Shown one piece after another: positions 16,436 through 27,994 of a DNA stretch of 64,000 nucleotides. The position numbers and the translations under genes are program-made. This stretch comes from Tumebacillus amylolyticus (GTDB taxonomy: Bacteria; Bacillota; Bacilli; Tumebacillales; Tumebacillaceae), in assembly GCF_016722965.1 (NCBI RefSeq), contig NZ_JAEQNB010000011.1:1-64000 (forward strand). Reading direction: 5' to 3'. Under the pieces are notes generated by a model. That model ran no database searches. It worked only from the letters and a program-made list of their open reading frames with translations, and was not told the origin of the DNA. The stretch's first letter is position 1, and the number at the start of each line of letters is the position of its first letter.

Positions 16436-17129
16436 GAGCGTAGTAGCTGACGATCCCTTTGTAGACGCTGAGCGCCAACAACTCCTGATGGGAGTCCTCG
16501 CGCAATTGCGCCGCTTCCCCCGGATTGGACATGAACCCGAGCTCCACGAGCGCTCCGGGCTTGTCAGCCCGTTTCAGCACGAAGATGTCGTCACGGCGAA
16601 TTACTTTGCGGTAGACGCCGAGCGTCTCACGAAACGCCTCTTGGACCTCCGTGGCGAGCACTTTGCTCTCCTCATGCTCTCCATTATACAGCGTCATCGC
16701 CCCTGTCGCCGTATCGTCCGTTACGGCGTTGCAATGCAACGAGATCAACAGCCCCGCGTCGCCTTCGCGCACGATGGTAGCTCTCTCCTTTAAGTCTTGA
16801 CTTTTCCGGCGGCTGTAACCCTTCATTCCCTCAGGTGCCAGATCTCGGTCGTCATCGCGGATCATCACCACATGCGCCCCCGCTTGGGTCAACATGTCGC
16901 GCAACTTCCACGCCACTTTCAGCGTCACGTCCTTCTCCACCGAGCCGTCGGCGGCCACCGCTCCGGGGTCTACGCCCCCGTGTCCCGCATCGATGGCGAT
17001 CACTTCGCCTTTGAGCGGCAACGTCCAAGAAAGGATCGGCTGCGTCAGATACTGCCCGAGCCCCATATACAACCCGATCGCCCCGATCAGAAAAAACACC
17101 ACCGTCATTCCAAACCGTGCAGTCCGCAT
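16419..17129 (-). CDS. cwlD: N-acetylmuramoyl-L-alanine amidase CwlD
   Basis: A 236-residue amidase_3 protein with an N-terminal membrane anchor or uncleaved signal (about 5-30). Zinc-ligand motifs are present: IDAGHGG (His), the Glu in SVEKD, and SLHCNA (His); the catalytic Glu is in LVELGFMSN. CwlD removes the peptide side chain from muramic acid as the first step in muramic-lactam formation in the spore cortex, acting with PdaA. The ATG follows GGAGGTGG. It lies after the rpsI terminator, as in Bacillus subtilis, and is probably transcribed in the mother cell and forespore, though no sporulation promoter was clear. Confidence 0.93.
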   Translation of the reverse strand: MRTARFGMTVVFFLIGAIGLYMGLGQYLTQPILSWTLPLKGEVIAIDAGHGGVDPGAVAADGSVEKDVTLKVAWKLRDMLTQAGAHVVMIRDDDRDLAPEGMKGYSRRKSQDLKERATIVREGDAGLLISLHCNAVTDDTATGAMTLYNGEHEESKVLATEVQEAFRETLGVYRKVIRRDDIFVLKRADKPGALVELGFMSNPGEAAQLREDSHQELLALSVYKGIVSYYAHVKQR

Positions 17130-17174
17130 GGATGTTTGACCACCTCCAACATTTACAACCTATGCAGACAAGCA

Positions 17175-17214
17175 CAAAAAAAGAAGGACAACCACAGAGT
17201 GGTTGTCCTTCTCG
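17175..17214 (-). terminator. Terminator of the rplM-rpsI operon
   Basis: A 13-base-pair stem GAAGGACAACCAC / GTGGTTGTCCTTC with a four-base loop, followed on the minus strand by seven T. Confidence 0.95.
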
Positions 17215-17235
17215 TGTCCAGCAGAAAAGCCAAGA

Positions 17236-17628
17236 TTAACGCTTGGAGAACTGCGGAGCGCGACGAGCAGCTTTAAGACCGTATTTTTTACGTTCTTTCA
17301 TGCGCGGGTCACGGGTCAGGAAGCCAGCTTTTTTCAGAGCGCCACGGAGTTCCGGGTCTGCTTTGAGAAGCGCACGAGCGATACCATGACGGATCGCGCC
17401 TGCTTGGCCAGACATCCCGCCGCCTTTTACGTTGCAGAGAACGTCGTACTTACCGAAGGTTTCGGTGAGAACGAGCGGTTGCTTCACGATCAGCTTCAGG
17501 GTCTCGAGACCGAAGAAGTTGTCCATGGTGCGGTTGTTGATAACGACATTGCCATCGCCCGGTACCAAACGTACGCGGGATACGGAGTGCTTACGACGGC
17601 CGGTGCCCCAGTATTGAACTTGTGCCAT
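17236..17628 (-). CDS. rpsI: 30S ribosomal protein S9
   Basis: A 130-residue protein of the 30S head whose C-terminal tail reaches the P-site tRNA. It begins [16 protein letters not shown] and ends in the universally conserved basic tail APQFSKR, so the P-site arm is intact. It follows rplM by 17 bases and is the last gene of the L13-S9 operon, with a strong terminator 20 bases on. Confidence 0.98.
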   Translation of the reverse strand: MAQVQYWGTGRRKHSVSRVRLVPGDGNVVINNRTMDNFFGLETLKLIVKQPLVLTETFGKYDVLCNVKGGGMSGQAGAIRHGIARALLKADPELRGALKKAGFLTRDPRMKERKKYGLKAARRAPQFSKR

Positions 17629-17645
17629 TGAAGTCTAACCTCCTC

Positions 17646-18080
17646 TTACTTCGTTTCCCAAGCGATCGGGTTTTGTGCTGCATGCGGATGCTCAGTACCA
17701 GCGTATACACGCAGGTGGGTCAGTTGCGTGCGACCCAGCGAGTTGTGCGGGAGCATACCCTTGATCGCGTTGTAGAGAACACGTTCCGGTTTGGTAGCGA
17801 GCATGGTACCAGCGGTGGTTTCTTTCAGACCACCCGGGTACAGGGAGTGGGTACGGTAGAGCTTGTCGGTAAGTTTCTTACCGGTGAAGACGACTTTCTC
17901 TGCGTTGATGAGGATTACGAAGTCGCCCATGTCAACGCCCGGGGTGAACTCCGGTTTATGCTTACCGCGCAGGATGTGAGCTACTTCAGATGCCAAACGG
18001 CCAACGGTCTTGCCTGCTGCGTCGATGATATACCAGTTGCGTTCTACAGCGTTCGGTTTCGCCATAAAGGTGGTACGCAT
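17646..18080 (-). CDS. rplM: 50S ribosomal protein L13
   Basis: A 144-residue early-assembly protein of the large subunit. [21 protein letters not shown] and [22 protein letters not shown] match the Firmicute form, including the MRTT start. The ATG follows GGAGGG. A sigma-A promoter lies about 85 bases upstream and the short leader contains a small hairpin (TAGCC / GGCTA); L13 leaders are known autoregulatory elements in Firmicutes, but this one was not confirmed. Confidence 0.98.
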   Translation of the reverse strand: MRTTFMAKPNAVERNWYIIDAAGKTVGRLASEVAHILRGKHKPEFTPGVDMGDFVILINAEKVVFTGKKLTDKLYRTHSLYPGGLKETTAGTMLATKPERVLYNAIKGMLPHNSLGRTQLTHLRVYAGTEHPHAAQNPIAWETK

Positions 18081-18162
18081 TGGGAATTTTCCCTCCTAAA
18101 TTGCTTTGTATTTAATAGCCGGGGCTAGTGGGAGTAGCAAGGGCTGTAAAATACCATTCATA

Positions 18163-18191
18163 ATTCTACCTGAGAAAAGGCTAGAAGTCAA
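18163..18191 (-). promoter_or_regulatory. Sigma-A promoter of rplM-rpsI
   Basis: TTGACT (18191-18186), 17 bases, TAGAAT (18168-18163). It lies between the truA stop and rplM. Confidence 0.8.
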
Positions 18192-18196
18192 GGTAT

Positions 18197-18946
18197 CTAC
18201 TCACCATTTTGCGCATAAAATACTTTCCACATCGTGAGCCCTTTTGCCGGTGCGGTCACTCCCGCTTGCGTGCGGTCGCACGCAGCGAGAATGCCCGGAA
18301 TCTGGTCAGGAGACAGTTTGCCGCGGCCGACGTCGAGCAGGGTGCCCGCGATGATGCGCACCATGTTGTAGAGGAAGCCTTCTCCTCGACAGACGACGGT
18401 GAGCAGCGAGCCCTCCTCGATCACTTCAACGTTGTGCAGATGACGGACCTTGTCTACCACCGGCGTATTCGCCGCACAAAAACTCGTGAAGTCGTGACGA
18501 CCCACGAGGTGCCCTGCCGCTTCCCTCATCGGTTCGAGGCGCAACGGATACGGGACATGATGGCTGTACTTGCGCCAAAACACATCGGTATAAGGGCTTC
18601 GGTCGATTCGGTAGCGGTATTCCTTGCCGATGGCGCAGAAACGCGCGTGCCAGTCGTCCGGAACCACCTCTGCGTCCTGAATGACCAAGTCATCCGGGAG
18701 CTTCGTGTTCAGCACGATCGGCCACTTCTCGATAGGAATACGCGACGAAGTCGCAAAGTTCACCACCTGACCTCGGGCGTGCACACCGGCGTCGGTGCGC
18801 CCTGAACCGATGATGGAAACGGAATGTCCCACGACGTCCTCAATCGTTTTCTGCAACAGGCCTTGCACCGTGCGCAGATTCGGTTGAGTCTGAAAGCCGT
18901 GGAACTCCGTGCCGTCATACGCGAGGATCAACTTGATGTTTCGCAT
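18197..18946 (-). CDS. truA: tRNA pseudouridine synthase A
   Basis: Makes pseudouridine at tRNA positions 38-40. The 249-residue product starts MRNIKLILAYDGTEFHGF and has the catalytic-Asp motif GRTDAGVHARGQV (Asp near residue 52) plus the VRIIAGTLLDVGRG C-terminal motif. ATG 18946 follows AGGGGA and fits the family start; the longer upstream frame runs into the rplQ terminator. It sits directly after rplQ; in Bacillus subtilis the ecfA1-ecfA2-ecfT genes lie between these two. Confidence 0.96.
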   Translation of the reverse strand: MRNIKLILAYDGTEFHGFQTQPNLRTVQGLLQKTIEDVVGHSVSIIGSGRTDAGVHARGQVVNFATSSRIPIEKWPIVLNTKLPDDLVIQDAEVVPDDWHARFCAIGKEYRYRIDRSPYTDVFWRKYSHHVPYPLRLEPMREAAGHLVGRHDFTSFCAANTPVVDKVRHLHNVEVIEEGSLLTVVCRGEGFLYNMVRIIAGTLLDVGRGKLSPDQIPGILAACDRTQAGVTAPAKGLTMWKVFYAQNGE

Positions 18947-18969
18947 CGTTTCTGTCCCCTTTGGATACA

Positions 18970-19003
18970 CAAAACGAGGCTTGCTGGTGCCAGCAAACCT
19001 CGT
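18970..19003 (-). terminator. Hairpin terminator after rplQ
   Basis: ACGAGGTTTGCTGG / CCAGCAAGCCTCGT form a long stem with a very short loop, followed on the minus strand by TTTTG. The weak T tract suggests partial read-through into truA. Confidence 0.7.
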
Positions 19004-19032
19004 GCGCGTCTCGCATCGTCTCACATTGAAGA

Positions 19033-19398
19033 TTATTCAACGAGTTCGAGGAACACCATCGGAGCACCGTCACCACGGCGCGGGCCGACTTTCAGAATGC
19101 GAGTGTAGCCACCTTGACGCTCAGCAAAACGCGGAGCGATCTCGGAGAACAATTTTTGAACGACGTCTTGGTTGGTTTCTGCGTTAGCCAGTTCCGGCAT
19201 AACGAAGGACGCAACTTGACGGCGAGCGTGCAGGTCGCCACGCTTCGCGAGGGTGATGAGCTTCTCAGCAACACCGCGCAGTTCTTTTGCCTTTGCTTCG
19301 GTGGTTTGGATACGCTCGTAGATGAACAGGTCGGTTACCATGCTGCGGAACAGCGCCTTACGGTTACCGGACGTGCGGTTCAGCTTTCTGTATGCCAC
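19033..19398 (-). CDS. rplQ: 50S ribosomal protein L17
   Basis: A 121-residue large-subunit protein near the peptide exit tunnel. [20 protein letters not shown] is diagnostic and the length matches the short Firmicute form. It follows rpoA by 18 bases and closes the spc-alpha transcript, with a hairpin just downstream. Confidence 0.98.
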   Translation of the reverse strand: MAYRKLNRTSGNRKALFRSMVTDLFIYERIQTTEAKAKELRGVAEKLITLAKRGDLHARRQVASFVMPELANAETNQDVVQKLFSEIAPRFAERQGGYTRILKVGPRRGDGAPMVFLELVE

Positions 19399-19416
19399 GC
19401 TTGTTTCCCTCCTTCT

Positions 19417-20361
19417 TTAGTCTTCTTGTCGGAGTGAGAGACCGAGGTCCTGCAGTTTTTCTTGCACTTCCTCGAGAGATTTACGTCCGAGGTTACGGAC
19501 TTTCATCATCTCTTCTTCCGTCTTGGAGCACAGCTCTTGTACCGTGTTGATACCGGCGCGCTTCAAGCAGTTGTAGGATCGGACGGAAAGTTCCAGCTCC
19601 TCGATGGTCATCTCGAGGACTTTTTCTTTCTTGTCGTCTTCCTTCTCGATCATGATTTCCGTATCGCGAACTTTATCGGTCAGGCCAACAAACAACATCA
19701 GGTGTTCCGTCAGGATTTTTGCACCCAGGCTGACTGCTTCATCAGGACGAATGCTCCCATCGGTCCAGACTTCGAGAGTTAGCTTGTCATAGTTGGTTAC
19801 CTGTCCGACGCGGGTATTCTCTACGGTGTAGTTCACGCGTTCGATCGGCGTGTAGATGGAGTCAATCGGAATGACGCCGATCTCCATGTCTTCTCTCTTA
19901 TTACGGTCAGCCGGGACATAACCACGTCCACCGTTCGCCGTAATCTCCATGAAGAGGCGAGCGCCATCGGCCAGAGTCGCGATGTGGAGATCCGGGTTGA
20001 GCACGTCAACATCGGAATCCACACGGATGTCGGCAGCCGTTACGACGCCCGGACCTTCAGCGTCGATCGTCAGCGTTTTTTCCTCGTCGGAATGGATCTT
20101 CAGCGAAAGCCGTTTGAGATTGAGGATGATCTCAGTGGTGTCTTCGACAACGCCCGGAACGGTGGAGAATTCATGAAGAACGCCTTCGATCTTCACGGTA
20201 GTAGCTGCTGCGCCCGGCAGGGACGACAGCAGAATACGCCGCAGCGAGTTCCCGAGGGTGGTCCCGTAACCTCGCTCCAGCGGTTCCACCACGAATTTTC
20301 CGTACGAACCGTTTTCGTTGATTTCGACAGTCTCAATTCTCGGCTTTTCAATTTCAATCAT
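19417..20361 (-). CDS. rpoA: RNA polymerase subunit alpha
   Basis: A 314-residue scaffold subunit of RNA polymerase. The N-terminal dimerisation domain ([18 protein letters not shown]..., [15 protein letters not shown]) assembles beta and beta'. A flexible linker near 225-245 is followed by the C-terminal domain ([29 protein letters not shown]) that binds UP elements and activators. It lies between rpsD and rplQ as in other Firmicutes. Confidence 0.98.
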   Translation of the reverse strand: MIEIEKPRIETVEINENGSYGKFVVEPLERGYGTTLGNSLRRILLSSLPGAAATTVKIEGVLHEFSTVPGVVEDTTEIILNLKRLSLKIHSDEEKTLTIDAEGPGVVTAADIRVDSDVDVLNPDLHIATLADGARLFMEITANGGRGYVPADRNKREDMEIGVIPIDSIYTPIERVNYTVENTRVGQVTNYDKLTLEVWTDGSIRPDEAVSLGAKILTEHLMLFVGLTDKVRDTEIMIEKEDDKKEKVLEMTIEELELSVRSYNCLKRAGINTVQELCSKTEEEMMKVRNLGRKSLEEVQEKLQDLGLSLRQED

Positions 20362-20447
20362 GCACGTAACCCTCCTTCACGACAACTCGAACAATCTGGT
20401 GTGAGACCAAGGCTTTGAGGGTGAAGATCTGCCGAGTCACTCAAATC

Positions 20448-21080
20448 TTAGCGGGAGTAAAGTTCGACGATCATTTGTTCTGCAACAGGAACGTCGATCT
20501 CGTCACGTGCCGGTACGCGAACGATACGCGCAGACTTGGTGTTCAGGTCTCTCTCGAACCAGGTCACAACTGCTTTGGATTCAGCAGCTTCAACGAGTTC
20601 CTTCACGCGCGGGGACTCGAGGGACTTCTCAGCGAACGAGATAACGTCGCCGACATTGGTCAAGAAGGACGGAATGTCTACGCGTTTGCCGTTCACGAGG
20701 AAGTGACCGTGCTTCACGAGCTGACGAGCTTCCGGACGGGAAGCAGCGAAGCCCAGACGGTACACAACGTTGTCCAGACGGCTTTCGAGGATCTGAAGCA
20801 GCGTTTCACCCGTAATCCCTTTGCGGCGGGAAGCTTCTTCGTAGTAACCACGGAATTGTTTTTCCAAAACGCCATAGACGCGGCGAGCTTTTTGCTTCTC
20901 GCGCAACTGGGTGCCGTATTCGGAAACTTTCTTGCGAGCCGAAGCAGCGCCATGTTGACCCGGTGCATACGCACGACGGTCGATGGCACATTTTTCGGTG
21001 TAGCAGCGCTCGCCTTTCAGGTAGAGTTTCACACCTTCACGGCGGCAGAGACGGCATACAGAACCGGTGTATCTTGCCAT
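20448..21080 (-). CDS. rpsD: 30S ribosomal protein S4 (zinc-binding form)
   Basis: Primary 16S-binding protein of the small subunit, 210 residues, slightly longer than the 200 of Bacillus subtilis. The N-terminus CRLC...CYTEKC gives four cysteines, the zinc-binding C+ form. The S4 RNA-binding domain follows ([13 protein letters not shown]). In B. subtilis rpsD is a separate autoregulated gene; here it is embedded between rpsK and rpoA, the arrangement seen in many other bacteria. Only a -10-like TATAAT is visible just upstream. Confidence 0.97.
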   Translation of the reverse strand: MARYTGSVCRLCRREGVKLYLKGERCYTEKCAIDRRAYAPGQHGAASARKKVSEYGTQLREKQKARRVYGVLEKQFRGYYEEASRRKGITGETLLQILESRLDNVVYRLGFAASRPEARQLVKHGHFLVNGKRVDIPSFLTNVGDVISFAEKSLESPRVKELVEAAESKAVVTWFERDLNTKSARIVRVPARDEIDVPVAEQMIVELYSR

Positions 21081-21162
21081 TCTAGTTTTGACACCTCCTG
21101 TTAGGATTATACTCTCGTACCTAAAGTTTCCGGTCGAAAAGATGGGCGAAGCGCCCGCGCAA

Positions 21163-21570
21163 TTACACGCGGCGGCGCTTCGGCGGACGGCAACCGTTGT
21201 GCGGGATCGGGGTTACGTCCTTGATCATGGAAACTTCGAGACCTGCTGCTTGCAGGGAACGAATCGCAGCTTCACGACCTGCGCCCGGACCTTTTACAAA
21301 GACTTCGCAGGACTTCATGCCGTGTTCCATCGCAGCTTTCGCAGCGGTTTCAGCAGCGAGTTGCGCAGCGAACGGAGTCGATTTACGGGAACCTTTGAAA
21401 CCGGAACCGCCGGCGGTTGCCCAGGAAATCGCGTTGCCTTGCAAGTCAGTGATGGTGACGATGGTGTTGTTGAAAGTCGACTTGATGTGCGCAACGCCAA
21501 CTTCGACGTTTTTACGGTCGCGGCGTTTCGTACGGGTAGCGACTTTACCACGTGCTTTGACTTTTGCCAT
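21163..21570 (-). CDS. rpsK: 30S ribosomal protein S11
   Basis: A 135-residue platform protein that contacts the mRNA exit region. [15 protein letters not shown] and [16 protein letters not shown] are family signatures. It follows rpsM by 20 bases. Internal in the spc-alpha transcript. Confidence 0.98.
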   Translation of the reverse strand: MAKVKARGKVATRTKRRDRKNVEVGVAHIKSTFNNTIVTITDLQGNAISWATAGGSGFKGSRKSTPFAAQLAAETAAKAAMEHGMKSCEVFVKGPGAGREAAIRSLQAAGLEVSMIKDVTPIPHNGCRPPKRRRV

Positions 21571-21590
21571 TTGCTAAATTTCCCCCCTTA

Positions 21591-21959
21591 TTATTTCTTC
21601 TTACCTGCTACAGTGCGGCGCGGACCCTTACGAGTACGAGCGTTGGTCTTGGTGCGTTGGCCACGAACCGGAAGACCACGGCGATGACGGATCCCACGGT
21701 AGGAACCGATCTCGATGAGGCGCTTGATGTTCAGGGCGATTTCACGGCGGAGGTCACCTTCAACCTTAACGGTTTTGTCGATGTACTCACGCAGTTTGTT
21801 TACTTCTTCTTCGGACAGATCCTTGACGCGAGCGTCTTTGTTGACGCCGGTTGCTTCGAGGATTTGGTTGGCGGTCTTACGGCCAATGCCGAAGATGTAA
21901 GTCAGAGAGATCTCGACGCGCTTGTCGCGCGGAATGTCGATACCAGCAATACGTGCCAT
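21591..21959 (-). CDS. rpsM: 30S ribosomal protein S13
   Basis: A 122-residue head protein that forms bridges to L5 and contacts the P-site tRNA with its basic tail. [21 protein letters not shown], the helix-two-turn-helix motif ([13 protein letters not shown]) and the [16 protein letters not shown] segment are present. It follows rpmJ. Confidence 0.98.
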   Translation of the reverse strand: MARIAGIDIPRDKRVEISLTYIFGIGRKTANQILEATGVNKDARVKDLSEEEVNKLREYIDKTVKVEGDLRREIALNIKRLIEIGSYRGIRHRRGLPVRGQRTKTNARTRKGPRRTVAGKKK

Positions 21960-22041
21960 GTTCTTGATTACACCTCCCGAGTGTTTGAATCAGTATGATT
22001 TATGAAAAACAACGAGCGGCAGCCGCAGCGCAAGTTGCGGA

Positions 22042-22167
<126 letters not shown>

Positions 22168-22181
22168 CTATCCGTAAGTCC

Positions 22182-22400
22182 TTATTTGTAGCGGTAGGTG
22201 ATCCGTCCGCGCGTCAGGTCGTACGGAGACAACTCAACGGTCACACGGTCCCCCGGTAGAATTCGGATGTAGTGCATCCGGATCTTGCCAGATACGTGTG
22301 CGAGCACTTTATGACCGTTCTCCAGCTCCACACGGAACATTGCGTTCGGGAGGGGTTCAATTACTTTCCCTTCCACTTCGATGACATCGTCTTTCGCCAC
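22182..22400 (-). CDS. infA: Translation initiation factor IF-1
   Basis: A 72-residue S1-like OB-fold protein that occupies the ribosomal A site during initiation. The family start (M)[10 protein letters not shown] is encoded from a GTG at 22400, eight bases after GGGAG. An upstream ATG would add 14 residues not present in homologues. It lies between map and rpmJ, as in Bacillus subtilis. Confidence 0.97.
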   Translation of the reverse strand: MAKDDVIEVEGKVIEPLPNAMFRVELENGHKVLAHVSGKIRMHYIRILPGDRVTVELSPYDLTRGRITYRYK

Positions 22401-22446
22401 CTGGTTCACTCCCTTTCGGACTTCATCTGTTAGTCTCGTCACCCAA

Positions 22447-23861
<1,415 letters not shown>

Positions 23862-23868
23862 CTATCCA

Positions 23869-25161
23869 TTATCGGCTCCGGATAAAACCTTTGTAGTGGC
23901 GCTGCAAGAGCTGGCTTTCGACTTGTTTCATCGTTTCCAGTGCAACCCCGACTACAATCAGAAGACCAGTGCCTCCGAAATACATATTCAATCCGGATAC
24001 ATTCATGAAAATGACCGGCAACGCCGCAATCGCAGCGAGGAATACTGCCCCTGCGAGGGTGATGCGGTTCATGACCCGAGTGATAAACATCTCCGTCGGT
24101 TTCCCAGGACGGATCCCCGGAATGAAGCCGCCGTTTTTCTTCATGCCATCTGCCATTTGAGACGGATTAATCTGTACAAACGTATAGAAGTACGTGAAGA
24201 AGACGATCAGCAACACTTCGAGAGAGACGTACAGGGGATGACCAGCAGCCAAGTTCGCTTTGATCCAGTCGGTTGCCCCGCTTTTCGGCAGAAACTGCGC
24301 GATCGTCATCGGGAACGTCAGGAGCGAAGAAGCGAAGATGACCGGGATAACCCCAGAAGCATTTACTTTAAGCGGGATGTGCGTCGATTGACCACCGTAT
24401 TGCTTCCGGCCGACTACGCGCTTGGCGTACTGAACCGGAACTCGGCGTACACCTTGGTAGATGAACACAATCGCTGCAATGATCAGCACGACGCCGACGA
24501 TCAGCAAGGCGAGTTTCACGAGAGCCATCCCAATCGGTGCATCAGCTGTGAACCAGCCTGCATAGATTTGGCGCGCCCCGCGCTCTACACCTGCGATGAT
24601 GCCGGCGAAGATAATGATCGAAATCCCGTTGCCGATCCCTTTGTCGGTGATTTGCTCACCGAGCCACATCAAGAAAGCCGTACCCGCCGTCAGCGTGATC
24701 GTGATCAGCGCGTACGAAGTCCAGCTGGTGTCGACCAGAAGTCCGGCGACTGTCCGGCTGAACGTTACCGTGAGACCGAAAGCTTGGATCAACCCGAGCA
24801 CGATCGTCCCGTATCGAGTGATTTGCGCCAATCTCTTACGGCCAGCCTCCCCCTCTTTTTGCCACTCCTCAAACTTTGGGATAACTCCCATTGCGAGAAG
24901 TTGCACGATGATCGATGCCGTGATGTAGGGGGTGATACTCATCGCGAAGATGGAGTAGTTCTGAAGGGCACCCCCGGAGAACGTGTTCAACATCCCAAAC
25001 AATGGATTGCTGGCTGTTGCCGCGTCCGCCAGTACCTTCGCGTTGACGTTCGGGACCGGGATATAGCTCCCGATCCTGAAGACCAAGATCATCAGCAGAG
25101 TGAAGAGAATCCGGTTACGAAGATCGGAGACTTTCCAGATGTTCGAGATCGCCGCGAACAT
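23869..25161 (-). CDS. secY: Protein translocase subunit SecY
   Basis: Central ten-helix channel subunit of the Sec translocon, 430 residues, partner of SecE and SecA, both encoded in this window. N-terminus [19 protein letters not shown], the plug-bearing first periplasmic loop (GMLNTFSGGALQNYSIFAM) and the C-terminal SQLLQRHYKGF signature are present. It overlaps the rplO stop by one base. Confidence 0.98.
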   Translation of the reverse strand: MFAAISNIWKVSDLRNRILFTLLMILVFRIGSYIPVPNVNAKVLADAATASNPLFGMLNTFSGGALQNYSIFAMSITPYITASIIVQLLAMGVIPKFEEWQKEGEAGRKRLAQITRYGTIVLGLIQAFGLTVTFSRTVAGLLVDTSWTSYALITITLTAGTAFLMWLGEQITDKGIGNGISIIIFAGIIAGVERGARQIYAGWFTADAPIGMALVKLALLIVGVVLIIAAIVFIYQGVRRVPVQYAKRVVGRKQYGGQSTHIPLKVNASGVIPVIFASSLLTFPMTIAQFLPKSGATDWIKANLAAGHPLYVSLEVLLIVFFTYFYTFVQINPSQMADGMKKNGGFIPGIRPGKPTEMFITRVMNRITLAGAVFLAAIAALPVIFMNVSGLNMYFGGTGLLIVVGVALETMKQVESQLLQRHYKGFIRSR

Positions 25162-25604
25162 TAGATCACCTCAGCCTTACCGCCAGCTGCTTCGATCTTC
25201 TCGATAGCAGACTTGGAGAAGCCACTTGCTTGAACGGTAAGAGCTACGGTGATGTCGCCGTTGCCCAGGATCTTCACGCCGTCTTTGAGCGACTTGATGA
25301 CCTTAGCTTCTTTGAGCAGTTCCGGGGTAACAACGGTGCCCGCTTCAAACTTGTTCAGTTTGGAGACGTTCACTTCTACGAGTTCGGTAGCGAACACGGA
25401 GTTGTTAAAGCCGCGCTTCGGAAGACGACGGAACAACGGAGTTTGACCGCCCTCGAAACCGAGTCGGACGCCACCGCCGGAGCGAGCGTTTTGACCTTTG
25501 TGACCTTTACCGGAGGTCTTGCCGGTACCGGAACCGATACCGCGACCCAGGCGCTTGCGGGTGTGCTTGGAACCAGCTGCAGGCTTGAGTTCATGCAGTT
25601 TCAT
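25161..25604 (-). CDS. rplO: 50S ribosomal protein L15
   Basis: A 147-residue late-assembly large-subunit protein. The Gly/Lys-rich extended N-terminus ([20 protein letters not shown]) and the [18 protein letters not shown] core are diagnostic. It sits between rpmD and secY in the spc operon. Confidence 0.98.
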   Translation of the reverse strand: MKLHELKPAAGSKHTRKRLGRGIGSGTGKTSGKGHKGQNARSGGGVRLGFEGGQTPLFRRLPKRGFNNSVFATELVEVNVSKLNKFEAGTVVTPELLKEAKVIKSLKDGVKILGNGDITVALTVQASGFSKSAIEKIEAAGGKAEVI

Positions 25605-25638
25605 GGAGATAGCACCTCCTCTATTATATAGTACGTTC

Positions 25639-25824
25639 TTATGCTTCGAGTTCTTTGGTCTCTACGAGGTGAGAGACTTTCTTGATCATGCCGCGGATCT
25701 GCGGGGTATCGTTGTGGACCACGGTTTGGTTCAGCTTGCGCAGACCCAGGGTCGTAACGGTAACCTTTTGATCTTCCGGACGGCCGATCGGGGACTTCTT
25801 GAGGGTGATTTCCAATTTCGCCAT
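25639..25824 (-). CDS. rpmD: 50S ribosomal protein L30
   Basis: A 61-residue large-subunit protein ([20 protein letters not shown]...). The typical [17 protein letters not shown] motif is present. It follows rpsE by 15 bases. Length matches the family. Confidence 0.98.
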   Translation of the reverse strand: MAKLEITLKKSPIGRPEDQKVTVTTLGLRKLNQTVVHNDTPQIRGMIKKVSHLVETKELEA

Positions 25825-25839
25825 TGTAATTTCCCCTCC

Positions 25840-26337
25840 TTAACCCAGGATTTCTTCCAGCGTCTTACCACGCAGCTTAGCAACGTCTTCCGGGCGCTTC
25901 AGGCGCTTCAGACCGTCGATGGTTGCGTGAACCATGTTCATGGAGTTGGAAGAACCGAGAGATTTGGTAACGATATCCTTGACGCCTGCGAGCTCGAGGA
26001 CTGCACGAGCCGGGCCGCCTGCGATAACACCAGTACCTTCTTTAGCCGGCTTGATCAGGACTTCGCCTGCGCCGAACTTGCCAAGGATTTGGTGCGGTAC
26101 GGTCGTACCAACGAGCGGTACGTACACAAGGTTTTTCTTAGCATCGTCGATGCCTTTGCGGATTGCATCCGGCACCTCAGCAGCTTTGCCGAGACCAGCG
26201 CCTACGTAGCCATTGCCATCGCCAACGATGACAAGTGCGGAGAAGCTGAAGCGACGACCGCCTTTAACGACTTTCGCTACGCGGTTAATCGCAACGACTT
26301 TTTCAGACAGTTCGAGAGAGTTCGGATCGATACGCAC
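25840..26337 (-). CDS. rpsE: 30S ribosomal protein S5
   Basis: A 165-residue protein at the mRNA entry site that affects decoding fidelity. The double-stranded RNA-binding-like N-terminal half ([20 protein letters not shown]-like) and the [17 protein letters not shown]-terminal motif are intact. It follows rplR by 26 bases. Confidence 0.98.
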   Translation of the reverse strand: MRIDPNSLELSEKVVAINRVAKVVKGGRRFSFSALVIVGDGNGYVGAGLGKAAEVPDAIRKGIDDAKKNLVYVPLVGTTVPHQILGKFGAGEVLIKPAKEGTGVIAGGPARAVLELAGVKDIVTKSLGSSNSMNMVHATIDGLKRLKRPEDVAKLRGKTLEEILG

Positions 26338-26363
26338 TGAGTTTTCCCTCCTTCTTGCGAAAA

Positions 26364-26732
26364 TTAGAATTCAAGACCAGCTTCACGAGCTGCGTCAGCG
26401 AGTGCTTGGATACGGCCGTGGTAGAGGTAACCTCCGCGGTCGAATACTACTTCTTTAACGCCTTTTTCAATCGCGCGTTTTGCAACCAGAGCGCCGACCT
26501 TTTGAGCAGCGTCGATGTTGCCGCCGTGTTCAACGGAACCTTTGAGTTCCGGATCAACGGTGGAAGCAGAAGCCAAGGTAGCACCCGTTGCATCGTCGAT
26601 CAGTTGAGCGTAGATGTGCTTGGTCGAACGGAATACGTTCAGACGCGGGCGAGCTGCAGTACCCTCAACTTTACGGCGTACACGGACGTGACGACGTTTA
26701 CGAGCTTTATTCTTGTCACCTTTGGTGATCAT
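26364..26732 (-). CDS. rplR: 50S ribosomal protein L18
   Basis: A 122-residue 5S rRNA-binding protein. [20 protein letters not shown] and the C-terminal [19 protein letters not shown] signature are present. It lies between rplF and rpsE. Confidence 0.98.
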   Translation of the reverse strand: MITKGDKNKARKRRHVRVRRKVEGTAARPRLNVFRSTKHIYAQLIDDATGATLASASTVDPELKGSVEHGGNIDAAQKVGALVAKRAIEKGVKEVVFDRGGYLYHGRIQALADAAREAGLEF

Positions 26733-26773
26733 CGAGTTTTCACTCCCTTCATGCTACCGATGCATGGTGTTTA

Positions 26774-27313
26774 TTACTTCTTACCGGTTTTACCGACTTT
26801 GCGACGAATAACTTCGCCCTCGTACTTAACACCTTTGCCTTTGTACGGCTCCGGTTCGCGCAGGGAGCGGATCTTCGCTGCTACTTGACCAACTTGTTCC
26901 TTGTTGATCCCTTTGATCACGATCTTGGTCACAGCCGGGACATCGAATTCGATGCCTGCTTCCGGCTCGATCTCAACCGGGTGAGAGAAACCGAGGGACA
27001 GGGTCAGCTTGGTGCCGGACTTCGCTGCACGGTAACCGACGCCCACGAGTTCGAGGTTTTTCTCGAAGCCCTTGGTTACGCCTTCGACCATGTTGCTGAG
27101 AACGGTACGGGTGGTGCCGTGCAGGGAACGGTGCAGTTTGTTGTCGGACGGACGTTCAACGACGAGGCTGCCCTCTTCCTGCTTGATGATCATGTCTTTA
27201 TGGAATTCGCGGGTCAAGGTGCCTTTCGGACCTTTGACGGTGATCACGTTAGCGTTGTTGTTGTACTCAACGCCTTCCGGGAGTGCGATTACTTTCTTAC
27301 CGATACGAGACAC
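26774..27313 (-). CDS. rplF: 50S ribosomal protein L6
   Basis: A 179-residue protein at the base of the L7/L12 stalk near the sarcin-ricin loop. It has two similar RNA-binding domains; [19 protein letters not shown] is the C-terminal signature. It follows rpsH by about 30 bases. Confidence 0.98.
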   Translation of the reverse strand: MSRIGKKVIALPEGVEYNNNANVITVKGPKGTLTREFHKDMIIKQEEGSLVVERPSDNKLHRSLHGTTRTVLSNMVEGVTKGFEKNLELVGVGYRAAKSGTKLTLSLGFSHPVEIEPEAGIEFDVPAVTKIVIKGINKEQVGQVAAKIRSLREPEPYKGKGVKYEGEVIRRKVGKTGKK

Positions 27314-27343
27314 AGTTACACCTCCATTCTTTGAGACAGTTTA

Positions 27344-27742
27344 TTACCAAACGTATGCGAGAACTTCGCCACCGACTTGAGCTTTGCGAGCTTCTTTGTC
27401 GGTGAGGATCCCTTGCGAGGTGGAGAGGATCGCGATCCCCAGGCCGCCCAGTACGCGCGGGAGTTCGGTCGATTTAGCGTAAACGCGCAGGCCCGGCTTC
27501 GAGATGCGCTTCAGGCCGGTGATGACACGCTCTTGGTTCGCACCGTACTTGAGGAATACGCGGATAACGCCTTGCTTGTTGTCCGGAATGAATTCAGCGT
27601 CACGGATGAAACCCTCAGCTTTGAGGATCTCAGCGACTGCTTTCTTCAGGTTGGAACCCGGGATCTCAACTTTTTCGTGGCCCACGGTGTTCGCGTTCCG
27701 GATACGGGTCAGCATATCAGCGATCGGGTCAGTCATAACCAT
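27344..27742 (-). CDS. rpsH: 30S ribosomal protein S8
   Basis: A 132-residue central-domain 16S-binding protein and, in E. coli, the translational repressor of the spc operon. [18 protein letters not shown] and the [15 protein letters not shown]-terminal motif match. It follows rpsN. Confidence 0.98.
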   Translation of the reverse strand: MVMTDPIADMLTRIRNANTVGHEKVEIPGSNLKKAVAEILKAEGFIRDAEFIPDNKQGVIRVFLKYGANQERVITGLKRISKPGLRVYAKSTELPRVLGGLGIAILSTSQGILTDKEARKAQVGGEVLAYVW

Positions 27743-27776
27743 TGTGAAAGTACCTCCTTCCCTAACGTTCTATCGA

Positions 27777-27962
27777 TTACCAGCTTGCCTTCTTAACGCC
27801 CGGCAGCTGGCCTTTGTAAGCGAGTTCGCGGAAGCAGATCCGGCAGATGCCGAACTTCCGCAAAACCGAGTGCGGACGACCGCACACACGGCAACGAGTA
27901 TATGCACGGGTGCTGAACTTGGGCGTACGTTGTTGCTTGACAACCATTGCTTTACGTGCCAA
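27777..27962 (-). CDS. rpsN: 30S ribosomal protein S14, zinc form (type Z)
   Basis: A 61-residue head protein. The CRVC...CRIC zinc ribbon shows the short zinc-binding type; the longer zinc-free paralogue used during zinc starvation is not in this window. It lies between rplE and rpsH. Confidence 0.98.
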   Translation of the reverse strand: MARKAMVVKQQRTPKFSTRAYTRCRVCGRPHSVLRKFGICRICFRELAYKGQLPGVKKASW

Positions 27963-27994
27963 TGTCCATACCTCCTGTTCTTTGTTTGCGGAAA

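Noticed and set aside
21081-21162. A separate promoter for rpsD
   Set aside because: A TATAAT is present but no -35 lies at a workable distance.
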